The notes beneath the pieces were generated by a model. The model was given only the letters and a program-made list of their open reading frames with translations, was not told the origin of the DNA and searched no databases. Below, piece by piece: positions 37,731 through 49,526 of a stretch of DNA of 64,000 nt. Source of the DNA: Temnothorax longispinosus (lineage: Eukaryota > Arthropoda > Insecta > Hymenoptera > Formicidae); contig NC_092362.1 of assembly GCF_030848805.1 (NCBI RefSeq), positions 23,383,020 to 23,447,019 of the forward strand, in the 5' to 3' direction. Numbering within the stretch: position 1 is the first letter of the stretch; each line of letters begins with the position of its first letter. The position numbers and the translations under genes were made by a program.

Positions 37731-39620
37731 AAAAATATAGAATAAAAACAATCTATTTTTCACATATTATTTTTCAGCATCTATCTTTATAAATCAGTTA
37801 TCAAACAGATTTATCTTTCAAACTTCAAAGTGCGTGAGCTATCTTTCGTTTTAACCTCGGTTTCAACTTATCGTGCAGAATGCAAATGTCATTAATTAAA
37901 TTACACAAGTATGATAAAATCATCAGATAATAACACGATATTGACGCCGCCAATTACATTAATAACATCGTTCATTAAAATTCTCCAATACTAAAGCGCA
38001 TTCATTTCCCAAATGAAAAGCACCAATCACGGATATATCAATATTGCTTTTCAAAGTCGGGACGGTAGTCCGAAACTTGTTTCAATAATAAACATTATGA
38101 TTACGTCATCATATGAATATTCATAATCATAACTTTGACGAAAGCCATGCACAAACGAAAATAAGATACATCAATTACACCGTTTGTTCACGATACACCG
38201 GCAAAAACTGTCAGCTTCATTTCAACCCCCCAATCGTCATTGCACGCCCGCCGCGCGCCGGTTCGCACGAACAACCCTATACCGTCTCCGAGATTTATTT
38301 GGCGCTTACGCGGCCGCCGTGGATGCTGACGTTGGTCGTTTCTAAAAGGCGGGAACTTCTTTTCAGAAGCGCCGCTTCTGAGTAACCGGACAGTTTCACA
38401 TTTCGCGATAAAAGTTTCGTAAACGGCGACGACGTAGCCCGTCCGACGTTGGCAAACGGAAAGGAACTCCGTTGCTGCATTTCCACCCAGTTTCGGTGTC
38501 GACTTCGGTGTGCTGGGGAGTTGTTACTGGCGTAATTTGCGAGCAGTGCTTTCCCTATCGTTTGCAGCTGCGGCGAGAGGGGCAACCTAGCTATTGTACA
38601 TCCTTGGGAGCAATATGTAGCACTTCATGTGAAGTGGAGATATGGGGATAATAATTTACGCGTGTCACTGCGCAAGCTTTAGCGCTAAAAACGACGAAAG
38701 GGAGTGTCTTATGTAAGTTTCATAAAAAAAATATTAGCGGACTTTTCGCAAATTATTTGAAATACTGAAAAAAGACACTATTGAATATTCATTTTATATG
38801 GTAAATTCTACTAACTTTTTACATTTGTGGTATTTATAACGCGCAATATCGTTCTCTTTAAACTCTGAAAAATGTAAGTAATCTCAAATCAATATTTAAT
38901 CGATTCATCTAATAATGAATAGATTGACCATAAATTAATTTAAAAACAATGTCCGTAGTTAAGGTTAACTAAAGTTTAAACGCAAAAACCATTTGCTTCG
39001 TCTTATTTCTGTCATTTAATTGATATAAAATTGTGTTTCGTAAACACATTAAAAAGTACTATACCTTCAGGTACAACAATAAACTATTTCTCAAGGTAAA
39101 TAAAGATACTAAAGTTAAAATTATTCTTCTACACGCTTTACGTAATAAGAGTACGTTATAAGAATAAATTAACGTTAAGAACGCATTCAAAAGCGGAATC
39201 GATCGATTGCCATGCCATTTGCAAATACGCATACAGCATCTATTTTCGAGGGTTTCGCGCTAAAGGCGATTCTCTTGCTCATGTAATTATGAAGATAATG
39301 GAATTGTATGATCAGTTGCTAATTCAATCGCGTAATTTCGCGGTCGACTTGTACGTTGTAAGGCTATAACAGATGCTATTGTTGCGGAATCTTCGCTCGT
39401 TTCGAGTAACAAAACTCGTAGCTGCATTTCCGCACAAACTCCTGCATGTCCGATCTATCGTCGCGTTTTTCTATCTCGTGCGCATTTCGCGTATGTAGCA
39501 GCACGTGAATAAGGGCAAAAAGTTTCTTCTAAACGTAAAGTGATCTCTCACCTTTGAAATACCTGGCAACATTCCATCCATGCCACCCGGCACCCACATA
39601 CACTCGCTTCACTTCCCCCC

Positions 39621-39664
39621 CCTCTCTCTCTCTCTCTCTCTTTCTCTCTCTGTTTCTCTCTCTC
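39621..39664. repeat. CT microsatellite
   Basis: CT dinucleotide run with a few interruptions, preceded by an eight-base C run. Confidence 0.95.
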
Positions 39665-40183
39665 CTGCGTTTTTCACCCTCTCGCGCCTCTTTCTCCTTT
39701 TTCTTTTCTCCGCCAGAGCGACACAATGGAAAAGGGAACATTTGTTTAGAAAACGCCCTGGCAGTTCACTGTAATCTTAATGAAAAAAGCTCCCTTTCTT
39801 TTGAACGCTTGAAAGACTGCTCGTAATTAAAATCCTCGCTGAATTTTTTAAGAGTACTTAAGAATTAGCTATTCAGATGCAGCGCGGTATAATGGACATG
39901 TTGTCGGGCAATTGTTACGCTTTCTTTTTCTATCTGTCCGCAACTATTGTCGGTGAGATAATGTTCAAAATTAATATTAGTTATTAGTAAATATTGTAGT
40001 TAATAGTTCCAATAAAATGCAGCATAATTATTATATGTATATATATCAAACAATTTAAAAATATTTTGCCTAAAAAAACTCTTAATATCTTTGAATAATA
40101 GTAAATAATAAAACACAGATTTGATAATAATAATCATGTATTTATTTATTTTTGTCAATTATTCAGTTAAAAAATACATATTT

Positions 40184-40410
40184 TTAATATTTAGTCAAGC
40201 CGTCTTTGGCGGGTATTATAGTTTTGATTTGCCTTGGCATAGATACTATTGATGCATGCTCGTACTGCCTCTTGCATCTGTGAGTGTTATAATTCCAGAC
40301 ATAAATAATTTTATCAATCAGCTAAGTTTTTGGTGGTAATCACTTTATTTGCTACTTCTCTCTTCACCTGTTCCCACACATTTTCAAATACGTCATAAAC
40401 AAATGTCTAT
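40184..40410 (-). pseudogene. Decayed C-terminus of a Tc1-type transposase
   Basis: On the minus strand the frame around 40340-40400 reads YDVFENVWEQVKREV, matching the IENVWxxVKR block that follows the third catalytic acid in Tc1 transposases. Two in-frame stops and at least one frameshift follow. The frame then resumes as SMPRQIKTIIPAKDGLTKY and a stop codon at 40184-40186, the hallmark Tc1 C-terminus (S-M-P-R-R, then K-x-x-G-x-x-T-K-Y). The catalytic DDE region is not recognisable upstream, so the gene is dead and probably 5'-truncated or very diverged. Faint remnants may extend to about 40560. Confidence 0.75.
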
Positions 40411-43400
40411 CTTCTACAGAACAATAGCTTCTCGATGGATTATAACAATGATAGTGCTGGAAAATCCGTGAATTGTAAAAAATTAAGATGCGTATAATAA
40501 TATGGCCAGGGACTGTACACACACCTAGCAGAAAATTTGCTATTTCAACAATTACGTCCATCCGCGCGTAAATCTCATCGGTTTGATGATAGTTTGACTA
40601 TCAATCATATATTACTTTCGTATCTTGTTAATTTCGCGTATATTGTAACGCGGCGAGTTGCAGCAACCTTTTGCTGCAATTATGATATCAGCGTTATTTC
40701 CGATGTATCGTATATTTTACTCGAGCTCATTGTGACCTCGAATTATGCTGATACGCGACTGTTATTAATATAGTCGTCGTACTACAAAAAAAAAAGCCTT
40801 CATGTATCCGCGGCGCGTAAACTGTAAACACATCAAGCAATACATCAAGCTCGCGCAACAGCCTCTGTTGATACAGTTCCGAGGGAATACGGGCAATTAT
40901 TCAAGCACGTGATGCTTTATAAAAGCGCCGAAACATTTTCAATTTTATTTTATAATAATCTCAGGGGAAACGATAAACGATATCTCGCGCAAATGTGCAT
41001 TTATTGCACTTCTGCATAATGGCATCCATACGCTTTGCACTAATTTACGGTCGATAACACTCAGATATATACCTACCATCGCCCTTTTCACAAATTTCCT
41101 CTCTGTAGTAATCGTCATTAATTGGGTAGCAATGCAAATGGTTTGTTCAGTCTGACATCGCTAAATCATTGTACTATTTATATTTTGGCAACATACAGGA
41201 ATCTCTTAACAGGTTGGACTATCTCATAAATATTCTAGAAGCTGTCAAATACTCAGAAAGCTGCATTATAAAAAAGTTCGTTTTTTAAAAAGAGACATCT
41301 ATTACTCTCTCCGTACACACAGCGTCAAAAATGATCTGCCTCGACAGTGATACCGTTCAAAAGATATAACTTAATCAGAATGGAATGAGCTAACCACCGC
41401 ATGCCAGCCGCTTTTGTCTTTTTCCCTTATATTCGCAGACATACACACGTCGCGCCCGGTTTTTCGAACCGATCGCGTTCCCTTATCTCGGGAATCCATG
41501 AATAATGCACGTCCGAAATTCGCGCTTGTCCAATTTATGCTGTGGAAATGCTGCCCCGAGGATTCGAGCCTTACATCCAGCAGAAAATCGATCTCCCAGG
41601 AACGTTTTTTCGCCACGATCCATCATGCTACGCGACGTTTGACGTGGGCGCGAGGTTAACAAATCACGATTTTACAGAAAATTTCACGTTGCGTTACATC
41701 ACGGAAACATAATAACGTTAGAGGTTAACGAAAATATTGCATTGTCTGTTCAAATAATTACTTTTTATTTGCAGTTTTTAAATTTATATATTTATAACGA
41801 GTCAACTAGAAAAGCCTTTATTAGTATTATTCATCGAAGAGGAAATTGCCGTTTGGTAAGGAACACAAAGTTTAAAGTAGTAAGAGATTCGATAAAAAAG
41901 AGCTTCTTACAATTAGTGTTGTATTTTCTCGTTGCGCAAATTTGCGCAGGCATTAAGCAACGCAATAGCAAAACGCGGATGCAAGATAAGCTTGTCGAAC
42001 TTTATGAACGTAGCCGGTAGCGTAAATACCGAGAAATCCCCTTCTGGTCATCTATCATGTCACGAATATATTTGAGCCGCCGAGAAAGTGAACGAGTTAC
42101 GGGACACTTTCAGGTGAATCTATACCGGGATTCCGACATGTCTGACTTTATGCTGATGGCGGACATTAGCATTGGAACCATTAATTCAGACGATTTCTGG
42201 CAGGTAATGTTCAAAACGTTTCAAGTCCAGATGATCACATGCGCCCTAAACATCTTCTCATTGGATGATGGAAACAATTATCATATATAAATTTTGTTTG
42301 GCTTTTAAGTCTTTTTCATTATTGTTCGATTTGTCATAAAAAAACACATGACAAAAATATCAAAAATATATGTATAAGTTGAACTAATTTTATAAACAGC
42401 GCAAGTACAAAGACTCTTTTTTCTGTTATAAAGCATTGATGTTTGAAGAAACTAACGAGTTAATCCAACTTGTAATACCTATGTGTTTAATATATGATCA
42501 AACAAATATTTTATATTAATTGAGACGAAACGTAAGAGAAGGAAATTTCATGTGTAATTATTGAATCAATTACAATTCATAAAATATGACATATCTTTCA
42601 ACCGTTTCTCGCAACTGACGTATTAATTATCATAAAGCTCAGTAATTAAATATACGATAATTGAAAGTTTAATATGAAAAGAAACATAATATTCCAGAAT
42701 AAGTAAAAAATATATTAAAAGCAAACTGACACGCGCGCGCGCGTTATTATACAAAATTTGCTTTATTATGCGTTTAAGTTTATTTTTATATTTTATTACG
42801 AAAAGATCTTTCGATTACAATAAAATCCGTTCCCTGTGATCACGTTTTGAAAAGCATATTTTCTCGCTTAAAGTCGTATTATCGGAAAACGGAACTTTAG
42901 TAGCAAGAAAGTTGATTTATCCTTCGAAATGATCGTCCCCCGACTCTTAATAGGAAATATAATAGGAAATAGGGTAATGCCTAGCATGGCGGTGGCACAA
43001 AGCGAACGTTTATTGCATTTGGGCAGCACTTTACGTTGCATTATCTTATCTAGACGTACCTTGGATTCTCCTCGTGCGGAAGAATCGTAGAATCGTAGCT
43101 TTCATAACTCATCTTCGCTGGGATGAATAAAGGGTATGATTCTCAAAAATAAAATTATAGAATAGGAATACAATATAGCACAGCTATAGTTGTTCGCTGC
43201 TAACTTAACTTACGTTCGCGTCTCAAATCTTCCGACGTTCCTGCCCGAAAGAATCGTAAACTAATATTTCGATGGGCATTAAGTCCCGATATTCTTGCGG
43301 GGGGAATAGATATACATTGACTCTTTACATAGACTTTACTATCAGCCTGTATATTTTGTTGCATTTAAAGCACGTGCGTCAGGACAACAAATCTCACCAT

Positions 43401-43807
43401 CGCTACACTGTTAAATATTAAAGGATAAAATATAAACCAATACCTTGAGTTAAATAACTTTTTGTTACTTTTAACTATCTGCGTCGGAAATTTATTACTT
43501 TAACGCAAACTAGTATTATTTTAAGTCCATTGTTTAGTTAAATTAACAACATATTGAGTAGGAGCAGTGGAGCGACTAATAAGAATGTTAAAAATGACTC
43601 AAATTGAGTATAATTTGATATACTATTACGAATTTAACAATTCTTTTTCCATAGTGCTGCAGCTTTTCCTCAATAATTCCATCTTTTAATTAAATATCGA
43701 TCAAGTTATCGACGACCGAGAACAAAGTTTTAAAAATAAGCATTCAAGCTAGTGTTAAACTATCCGCTTTCAAGCATTACTTCGATAATCGATTTTATAA
43801 AAATGTG

Positions 43808-43843
43808 TAGTCGATGACTAAATTGTAGTTGATGACTAAATTG
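43808..43843. repeat. 18-bp tandem duplication
   Basis: Two adjacent copies differing at one base; GATGACTAAATTG is shared. Confidence 0.9.
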
Positions 43844-45845
43844 ATAGGAATATCGTTATAGTACAGATAGATAAAAGTTTATAACCGATATTATTATGCA
43901 GTACTTAATGCAAACTAGTAAAATAAATAATGAGATATTCAAAACTTTTAATGACGAAGATTATTACGCTCCAATATTTCCAAGATATAATTATTTGATT
44001 ATATTTGATTTTAGAACTAAATTATTATTTAAGAATAGATTCATCAATAATTTAATTTAGAGAACGAATAGAGAAAAAATGCTATCCGATAAGTAGCAAT
44101 TGACATTTCTTCTCTCGTTTTCTTTCTCAAATGCTCATTTTTAAGCATTTGCACTTTAACTAATGAGACCTAGAAAATAATGACGTTCAAGCAATCAGTT
44201 TCTTCGTTCATAAGTTCTCAAGAGTGTTAACTGGTAATTAGACTGTAATGAGAAGATCTTATAAATTTCGTTAAAGTCCCTTTTTCCGTTTAGGGAGCAA
44301 TTCGAGTTTTACTAAAATAAATGCGACTAATCCCTCGCAATTATTTTCTTTTTAAACTCCATTTGATTTTCCGACTTAAATTCGAGAAAACTTGCCCGTA
44401 ATCGGCGCGTCTCCGCTGACCGTCTCGCCGCAGGTAGATCGATATTTAATTAAAGGTGGATCGCGAAGGGGAAAAAAGAAAACAGATAAGTGGAAGGAAG
44501 AAAAATGTGGAAAAGATTGGATAAATCTGGTGAACGTGAACTAAAAATGCATCCGGCCGTGCCCCCGAGAAAATGCGCGTCGAGCAATTCTGTATCCCCA
44601 GCTATTAAAGAAATCTATATATTCGTCCGTTTCCAATAAAATCTCTGTTAGATACAAGTACGTTTTCGAAATATTGCACATTGAACCACGTTTGACTGTA
44701 CGATCAATCTTCAGTTTAAATTTTTACAGCTGGACGGCAACGGTAAAATGAAACTTTTTTCGCCAAAGTGGACGCGGTTTTTTGTTATTAGTTACACGCG
44801 CACGAGAAGAGAATAATAAACTAAATAAAAGAGATATTTACTGAAAATCGTAATTTGCGGTATTTACCTTAAAAAAAAACAATTAATAGTGGAATATATG
44901 AATATATAGGTATATGAAAAACGAAATATTTTATCATAATTTTATGCATGCATAATTAATATAAAATCTAACAAATCGATAAGTTAATAAAAAAATGTTC
45001 AATAAATTATAATATAGGAAAAATGATATATTATATGCATAATATATATAAAACGTAAGTAACGAAATATTTATATATTTATATTACAATAACTACTGAC
45101 AAGTAGCTGAAATAAACTAATAAAAATAACTTTAGGCCAGATATCAGTTAGGACACGCATATATATTTCTTTGCCAACAGCTTTCAAATTGACAGAACCC
45201 TTGTATACTTGATAAAGAGAGAAAGTCACTCGGATCATTTGTTTTAACGTCAATTTTATCAAACGTCGTAAAAGCGTCAGTCGACAGACAATTACACTCA
45301 TCAATTCTGGATGTTTCTTCCTCCGGGCGAAAAAGGTGGGCGAAGCCCCGCTGGAAAAACCGCATCCATCCACCAGTTGCATACGTTTACCGCTCTTCGC
45401 TCGATAACAATAAAGCCCGTATAGGAGTACAAAGAAGCCTGTCCCAAGCGAGAGAGAGGAAATTCGGAAAAGCGGAAAAGTGGGTCGCGAAAATTGGATG
45501 GGTGTGTCGAAAAATTGCGTTTCCGGAGAAAAATGCATAGTGCGAACCGTATGACATTCGCTTCGTAGGAATGATTCCCGATTGGTGCCAAGTGCCTTTA
45601 ATCTAACGAGTGTCCGCGAACGAAGTGTAACCGACCGACAAATACTGAATGCGCGGCCGTCGCGTCGGCCAAGCCCCGACGATTCCGCATTCTTCCGCAG
45701 AGAACGATTACAGCCACCACCTAACGTGAATCGCAGTCGAGCACTCCGCAAATTCGCACGCTTCGATCGTTTCATCGACCTTCCTTTTGCCTCCCTTGTT
45801 ACCGCGAAACCATCTTCCTAGTTTTCTGGCAGTCAGACTGCCGCA

Positions 45846-45854
45846 GCTCTCTCT

Positions 45855-45889
<35 letters not shown>
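45846..45889. repeat. CT microsatellite
   Basis: About 22 CT units with two CC interruptions near the left end. Confidence 0.95.
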
Positions 45890-45892
<3 letters not shown>

Positions 45893-47071
45893 GCGAACGC
45901 AAGAATTTTCGAAAGATTCTATTTGCGCGTGTTCCGCAGAGCGAAGAATTTAGGTAGGTAAGTTATAAAGCGTTCGTACTCCGATGTAAACGCTTTAGGA
46001 ATTTCCCCCTTTCCTTTTACATTCTTCCCACGCAGCGAATTTGCAACTTTTCGCTTACTTTTTACCTCGATTACGGTTTAGGAGCTACATAAAAAAGTGA
46101 ATATGTCTTTTTTTTATTTCAATGTTATAGCTCACGCCGAAAACGATTGAGAAATAAAACCTGCACCATTCTTCATAGTTCACGTAAGTACTCCATATCC
46201 ATAAAGTCCAATGAGTTCGGATCATTGTAATTCGGTCCATTGTGTAAATTCACATAAAACACTGAAAACTTTGAGGATACAATAAATGGCTGGAACGCGG
46301 TGAGAGCTGAGAGAGGCAAGGCTCGCGTTGCTGCGGAAAAGCTACGCTAAGGCGACCATACGTCTTTGTTAAATCTATGCCACGCTTAGTCAACGCCGCG
46401 AGATAGGCATCGGGGAGATTTCGCCTTCGAAGGAAACACCCCGACGCGACGTCTGTGTCCCCGCGTGGCTCCTCCATGATATATCGTCGCAGACACGCCA
46501 TTTCCTAAGCGCTACGACACCCACCTCCCCCCCCCCCCGCCTGGCATCTATATGTTTACGTGTGGAGAACGCGCTCTAATCGCGGCCGCGATATTTATTG
46601 GCGACCCGCTATTACACGGAAGCGACAATTTGTCATGCCGCTGTATTAATTACGTAGGCTATACCTTGTGCAGATAAGGCCGCTGGAAGCAACCTGTTTG
46701 AATCGAAGCCGTCTCCGGTAAATTTTCAGATTAATTGCCGTCGGACCAGTCAGTGCTTGTTTGCAATTAATAACGATACATATGTACCAACGTACGACCT
46801 TTGTTAATTGTCCAAGGATGATTTATATTCTGAGTAAAGCAATAAACGAAATTCGCATTTCAAATAGCTTCATGATTCTGTCTGCATAACAACAGCTAGG
46901 GTAAATATTATATCATCTATCTTTGATGTATCAAAGATTCCTTAATTAATATTATAAGCAAGTTTTAGATTAGAATGCGAAATACATTATGTACAACTTA
47001 ATTAAATCGATGGAAAGAATTCTCTTGCCTGGCATTTACAGTAAAATATGATAGCAAAATCAGAAGAAGAG

Positions 47072-47077
47072 ACTTAC
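47072..47077 (-). other. Splice donor of the dpr exon
   Basis: On the minus strand the exon ends GTG and is followed directly by GTAAGT, the full 5' splice-site consensus. The Ig reading frame loses family similarity exactly here: the next in-frame residues, VSLFF, diverge from the family after VS, where Dpr proteins have a conserved tryptophan. Confidence 0.85.
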
Positions 47078-47253
47078 CACTTTGTCGCCCAAATTTCGCA
47101 CGCGGCACGGCAGATATGCGGTTTGTCCTACAAATGCACTGACGTTTGCTGCTGTCGGCTCGAAAACGGGCATATCTTCCATCAAATCATTACTGGCATC
47201 GTTTGCATGCCGCTGCGCATCTTCGGTGGATGTTACGCGTACGTGTGCTGACG
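47078..47253 (-). CDS. dpr: Internal exon of a dpr-family gene (start of first Ig domain)
   Basis: Encodes 58 whole codons ending in LPCRVRNLGDKV. The stretch P-V-F-E-P-T-A-A-N-V-S-A-F-V-G-Q-T-A-Y-L-P-C-R-V-R-N-L-G-D-K matches the A-to-C strand part of the first V-type Ig domain of Dpr proteins (family pattern: P-x-F-[DE], N-[VL]-[TS]-x-x-V-G-x-T-[AG]-x-L-x-C-R-[VI], L-G-[DN]-[KR]). The cysteine in LPC is the first half of the Ig disulfide, and NVS is a possible N-glycosylation site. Residues before PVF (about 1-28) are hydrophilic linker following the signal-peptide region, typical for the family. Dpr proteins are cell-surface receptors on neurons that pair with DIP Ig proteins for synaptic partner choice. 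Splicing is by a pyrimidine-rich acceptor (TTGTTATTCTCTTTTCAG) and a GTAAGT donor. The exon starts with two bases completing a split codon and ends in phase 0. The partner exon, expected to continue with VSWIR-like sequence, was not found to the left. An alternative acceptor 6 bases further in (CAG at 47248-47250) is possible. The exact dpr paralogue cannot be named from this exon. Confidence 0.88.
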
Positions 47254-47271
47254 CTGAAAAGAGAATAACAA
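47254..47271 (-). other. Splice acceptor and pyrimidine tract of the dpr exon
   Basis: On the minus strand the sequence TTGTTATTCTCTTTTCAG precedes the exon. The open frame continues upstream of it, but the residues there (HDRHHQIVILFSA) do not look like a Dpr leader, which supports an intron boundary. A second CAG six bases further into the exon could be used instead, since a six-base shift keeps the frame. Confidence 0.75.
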
Positions 47272-47500
47272 TCTGATGATGACGATCATGATTCTTAACG
47301 CTGATGCTTAACATATTTCTCAATAGTCTTATAAAAGTTACGTTAATAAAAGTAATTGTTATTTGTGTTGCGCTTTATTTATTACTCCAATGCCGTGTGT
47401 TAGTGTATATACGTTAAATTGTTAGAATAAAGAGAAGAGTGCACGCACGATATGTTTCAAACATTTTTTCTCATTTTGTTTTATAGAAAATATGACAATT
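47272..47500. other. AT-rich upstream intron or 5' flank of the dpr exon
   Basis: Nothing else recognised. Confidence 0.5.
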
Positions 47501-47716
47501 AAGGGATCCGTCTGTCGGAAGAGACTGAAGAGACGTTAAACCGTTGGTCCAAAGGGTTAAAATACCTCAGGAAAAAGTCACCAACCCGCTCGATAAGCAT
47601 GGTGACTTCTAGTTAGCGTAGACTGACAACCCACCTAATGAAACAAACCTGTCATGAATACATTACTATAGTAATGCAGGCCAAGGCTCTCCCGAGTTGT
47701 AGTGTCATGGATTTAT
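47501..47716 (+). mobile_element. Possible non-LTR retrotransposon 3' end
   Basis: A compositionally distinct, about 215-bp segment with sharp edges. It includes GTTGGTCCAAAGGGTTAA, an AGCATGGTGACTTCTAGTTAG motif, a small hairpin (ATTACTATAGTAAT at about 47663-47676) and ends GAGTTGTAGTGTCATGGATT followed by a T-rich run. The style (ordered GC-balanced text ending in GTTGTAG-x-GxCATGGA before a simple tail) recalls the 3' untranslated ends of insect non-LTR elements. No reverse transcriptase frame is present. Assignment is from general resemblance only. Confidence 0.3.
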
Positions 47717-49466
47717 TTTTTTTTTAATTTAAGATTAAATTCATGAAAAAATCATAAAAGATGTACAGAAAAAAAGTAGTGTTACATATGAAAACTTACA
47801 TACTCGAATATACGCAACAATCTATAATCTTCTTATATAAGAACTTATATAAGAATTTTAACTTTTTATTTCAACTTTGTTTTCTTGGTTGAACTATATA
47901 AAATACTTCATTAAAGCAAGTTTTCTTCATTTAACACAATATAATCTTATTTCAAAATTTAAAACTAAAGATATTTCAAAATCAAGAATATTCTTTTTTA
48001 TGTGCTAATCTTATTCTTATGTGCAAAAGATTGTACGGAATTATTAATATACGGATTAAAAGAAGTCTATCTTCGTAACGCGTTGGCAAACTTAATCACG
48101 CGTGTAGTGCAGCATGTGCAGCGCGTCACAAAGAAGCGCGCAAAACGTGTTCTACCTCCCGTGAAACTTATATGCGGATTTTGGACAGGAAACCAGCGCT
48201 CACCGACGTCTCCCACGAGAGCGCAGCTCGTGAATCTGCTGCGAGCGACTGCTAGATGTACTACTTACAAGATACCAGAATCCAAATGCGCGTTATAACT
48301 GGCAAGTAGCGAACTGGCGGCGCCGAGCGAGCAAACTCAGCTCATTTCTTAAGCATAATACGCTCTTCGACATTTCGGCGGAATATCTTATAGAACATAG
48401 CTATGCACTCTGCCTCATTGTATATGCTCGTTTGTACCTCCATAGAATTCTCCCCCCGCCTCCTTCGCCACCCAGTTCGTCATGTACTATGAAGAATAAG
48501 CTAGCATACTTTCACGACAATATACGCTCGACTTTATAGTGATAAAAGACATTACACATGTGCAGCGAACGACGTGTATTTTATCTAAAGAGCGAGCGCG
48601 CTCGCTCACTAACAATTTTATTTCCAAAATTTTCGACAAAGGATATCATGTAGTAAAAAAAAAGGAAAAAACAAAACTGGTTCATGTTTAATCGATAACG
48701 CGTTTTTATTGGTTTATACCTGGAGGATTGATTGAGTTTGTAATAAAAGAGATTGTTTTGAGTACTTGTAAAAACTTGTTTTGATGAATTGGATTAGAGA
48801 GACTTTTGCGTTTTTATCATGAGCACCCGTATCTGCTTGTATACATTTTCATAGTACATTTTCAGAGTTCTCTCGATACGCTTTACTACATTTTAACCAT
48901 GAATTTGAAATATGGTTAAATTCACTATATCTCTAAATAAATAAATGTTTTTTGTTATTTTTTACGAAATTCTTTTTACATATATTTTATTTTATTTTTT
49001 CTTGACATATTGCTGAGTATATTTTATATTTGTTGGTTTTATATAATAATGCAATATATACAATATATTTACGTGTACATACCAGATTCCAAAACTAAAA
49101 CTTAAAATCTAATTGCAATGCAACTCGCAAGAAGACGCGCAAATTATGAAGAAAGGACCAATATTCCTTAAGTCTGATTCACGTTCTCGCATCTATTTGC
49201 TTCACGTGTGCGAGTGGCAGTAGAATAAATTCGATTCACACACATTCCTCTCTCTCGCAACCCATCGAATATATTTCAAATATGCATGTCACGTAAAATA
49301 GTGACACGTACTACAGGGGTCGCGCGAAAGCCAAACTTTCAAACGATTTCGATTTTAGGAGATTATAAAGGGCACATTATTCACGCAAATTGTACGGGAT
49401 AACCGCAATTTTACAATCATGACAATATAATCTAGTGGCGCTAGTTTGAGTATACGATATAAAAAC

Positions 49467-49467
<1 letters not shown>
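47717..49467. other. AT-rich noncoding stretch
   Basis: AT-rich except for a GC-richer segment at 48060-48340 holding an unrecognised 98-codon plus-strand frame (48002-48298). A perfect 18-bp palindrome (GAGCGAGCGCGCTCGCTC) lies at 48590-48607. Confidence 0.45.

Positions 49468-49524
<57 letters not shown>
49468..49524. repeat. TTA trinucleotide microsatellite, 19 units
   Basis: Uninterrupted TTA/ATT run of 57 bases, long enough to be highly polymorphic. Confidence 0.98.

Positions 49525-49526
<2 letters not shown>

Larger units (their letters stand above)
35141..40183. other. Mostly AT-rich noncoding stretch
   Basis: Includes a short plus-strand frame at 35113-35331 flanked by AG and GT dinucleotides (see findings), CpG patches at 36890-37080 and 38230-38590, a perfect small hairpin at 37690-37730 and a CT microsatellite at 39621-39664. 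No recognised gene. Confidence 0.45.
40411..47040. other. Noncoding stretch left of the dpr exon
   Basis: Largely AT-rich. CpG-richer patches lie at 41380-41660, 44380-44600, 45290-45900 and 46290-46640. A 234-codon minus-strand frame (45071-45775) spans the 45-kb patch but has no recognisable domain. A tandem 18-bp unit (TAG[TC][TC]GATGACTAAATTG-like) lies at 43808-43843. A 12-base C run lies at 46527-46538. Despite being adjacent to the dpr donor, no further Ig exon was found. Confidence 0.45.
1..47071 (-). other. Probable long dpr intron (partial) downstream of the recognised exon
   Basis: The donor at 47077 must join an exon at lower coordinates. A visual search for the conserved second half of the first Ig domain on the minus strand (tryptophan, isoleucine, arginine followed by a basic residue, arginine and aspartate; later tyrosine, glutamate, cysteine, glutamine) found no match. 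If correct, the intron exceeds 47 kb, which fits the very large introns known for dpr genes in insects. Nested genes inside it are possible but none is recognised. The span is an inference; a profile search could still reveal a missed exon. Confidence 0.45.

Noticed and set aside
45071..45775. 234-codon minus-strand ORF near the dpr exon
   Set aside because: Checked for Ig motifs (WIR, YEC, paired cysteines) and found none; serine/arginine-rich translation typical of CpG-rich noncoding DNA.
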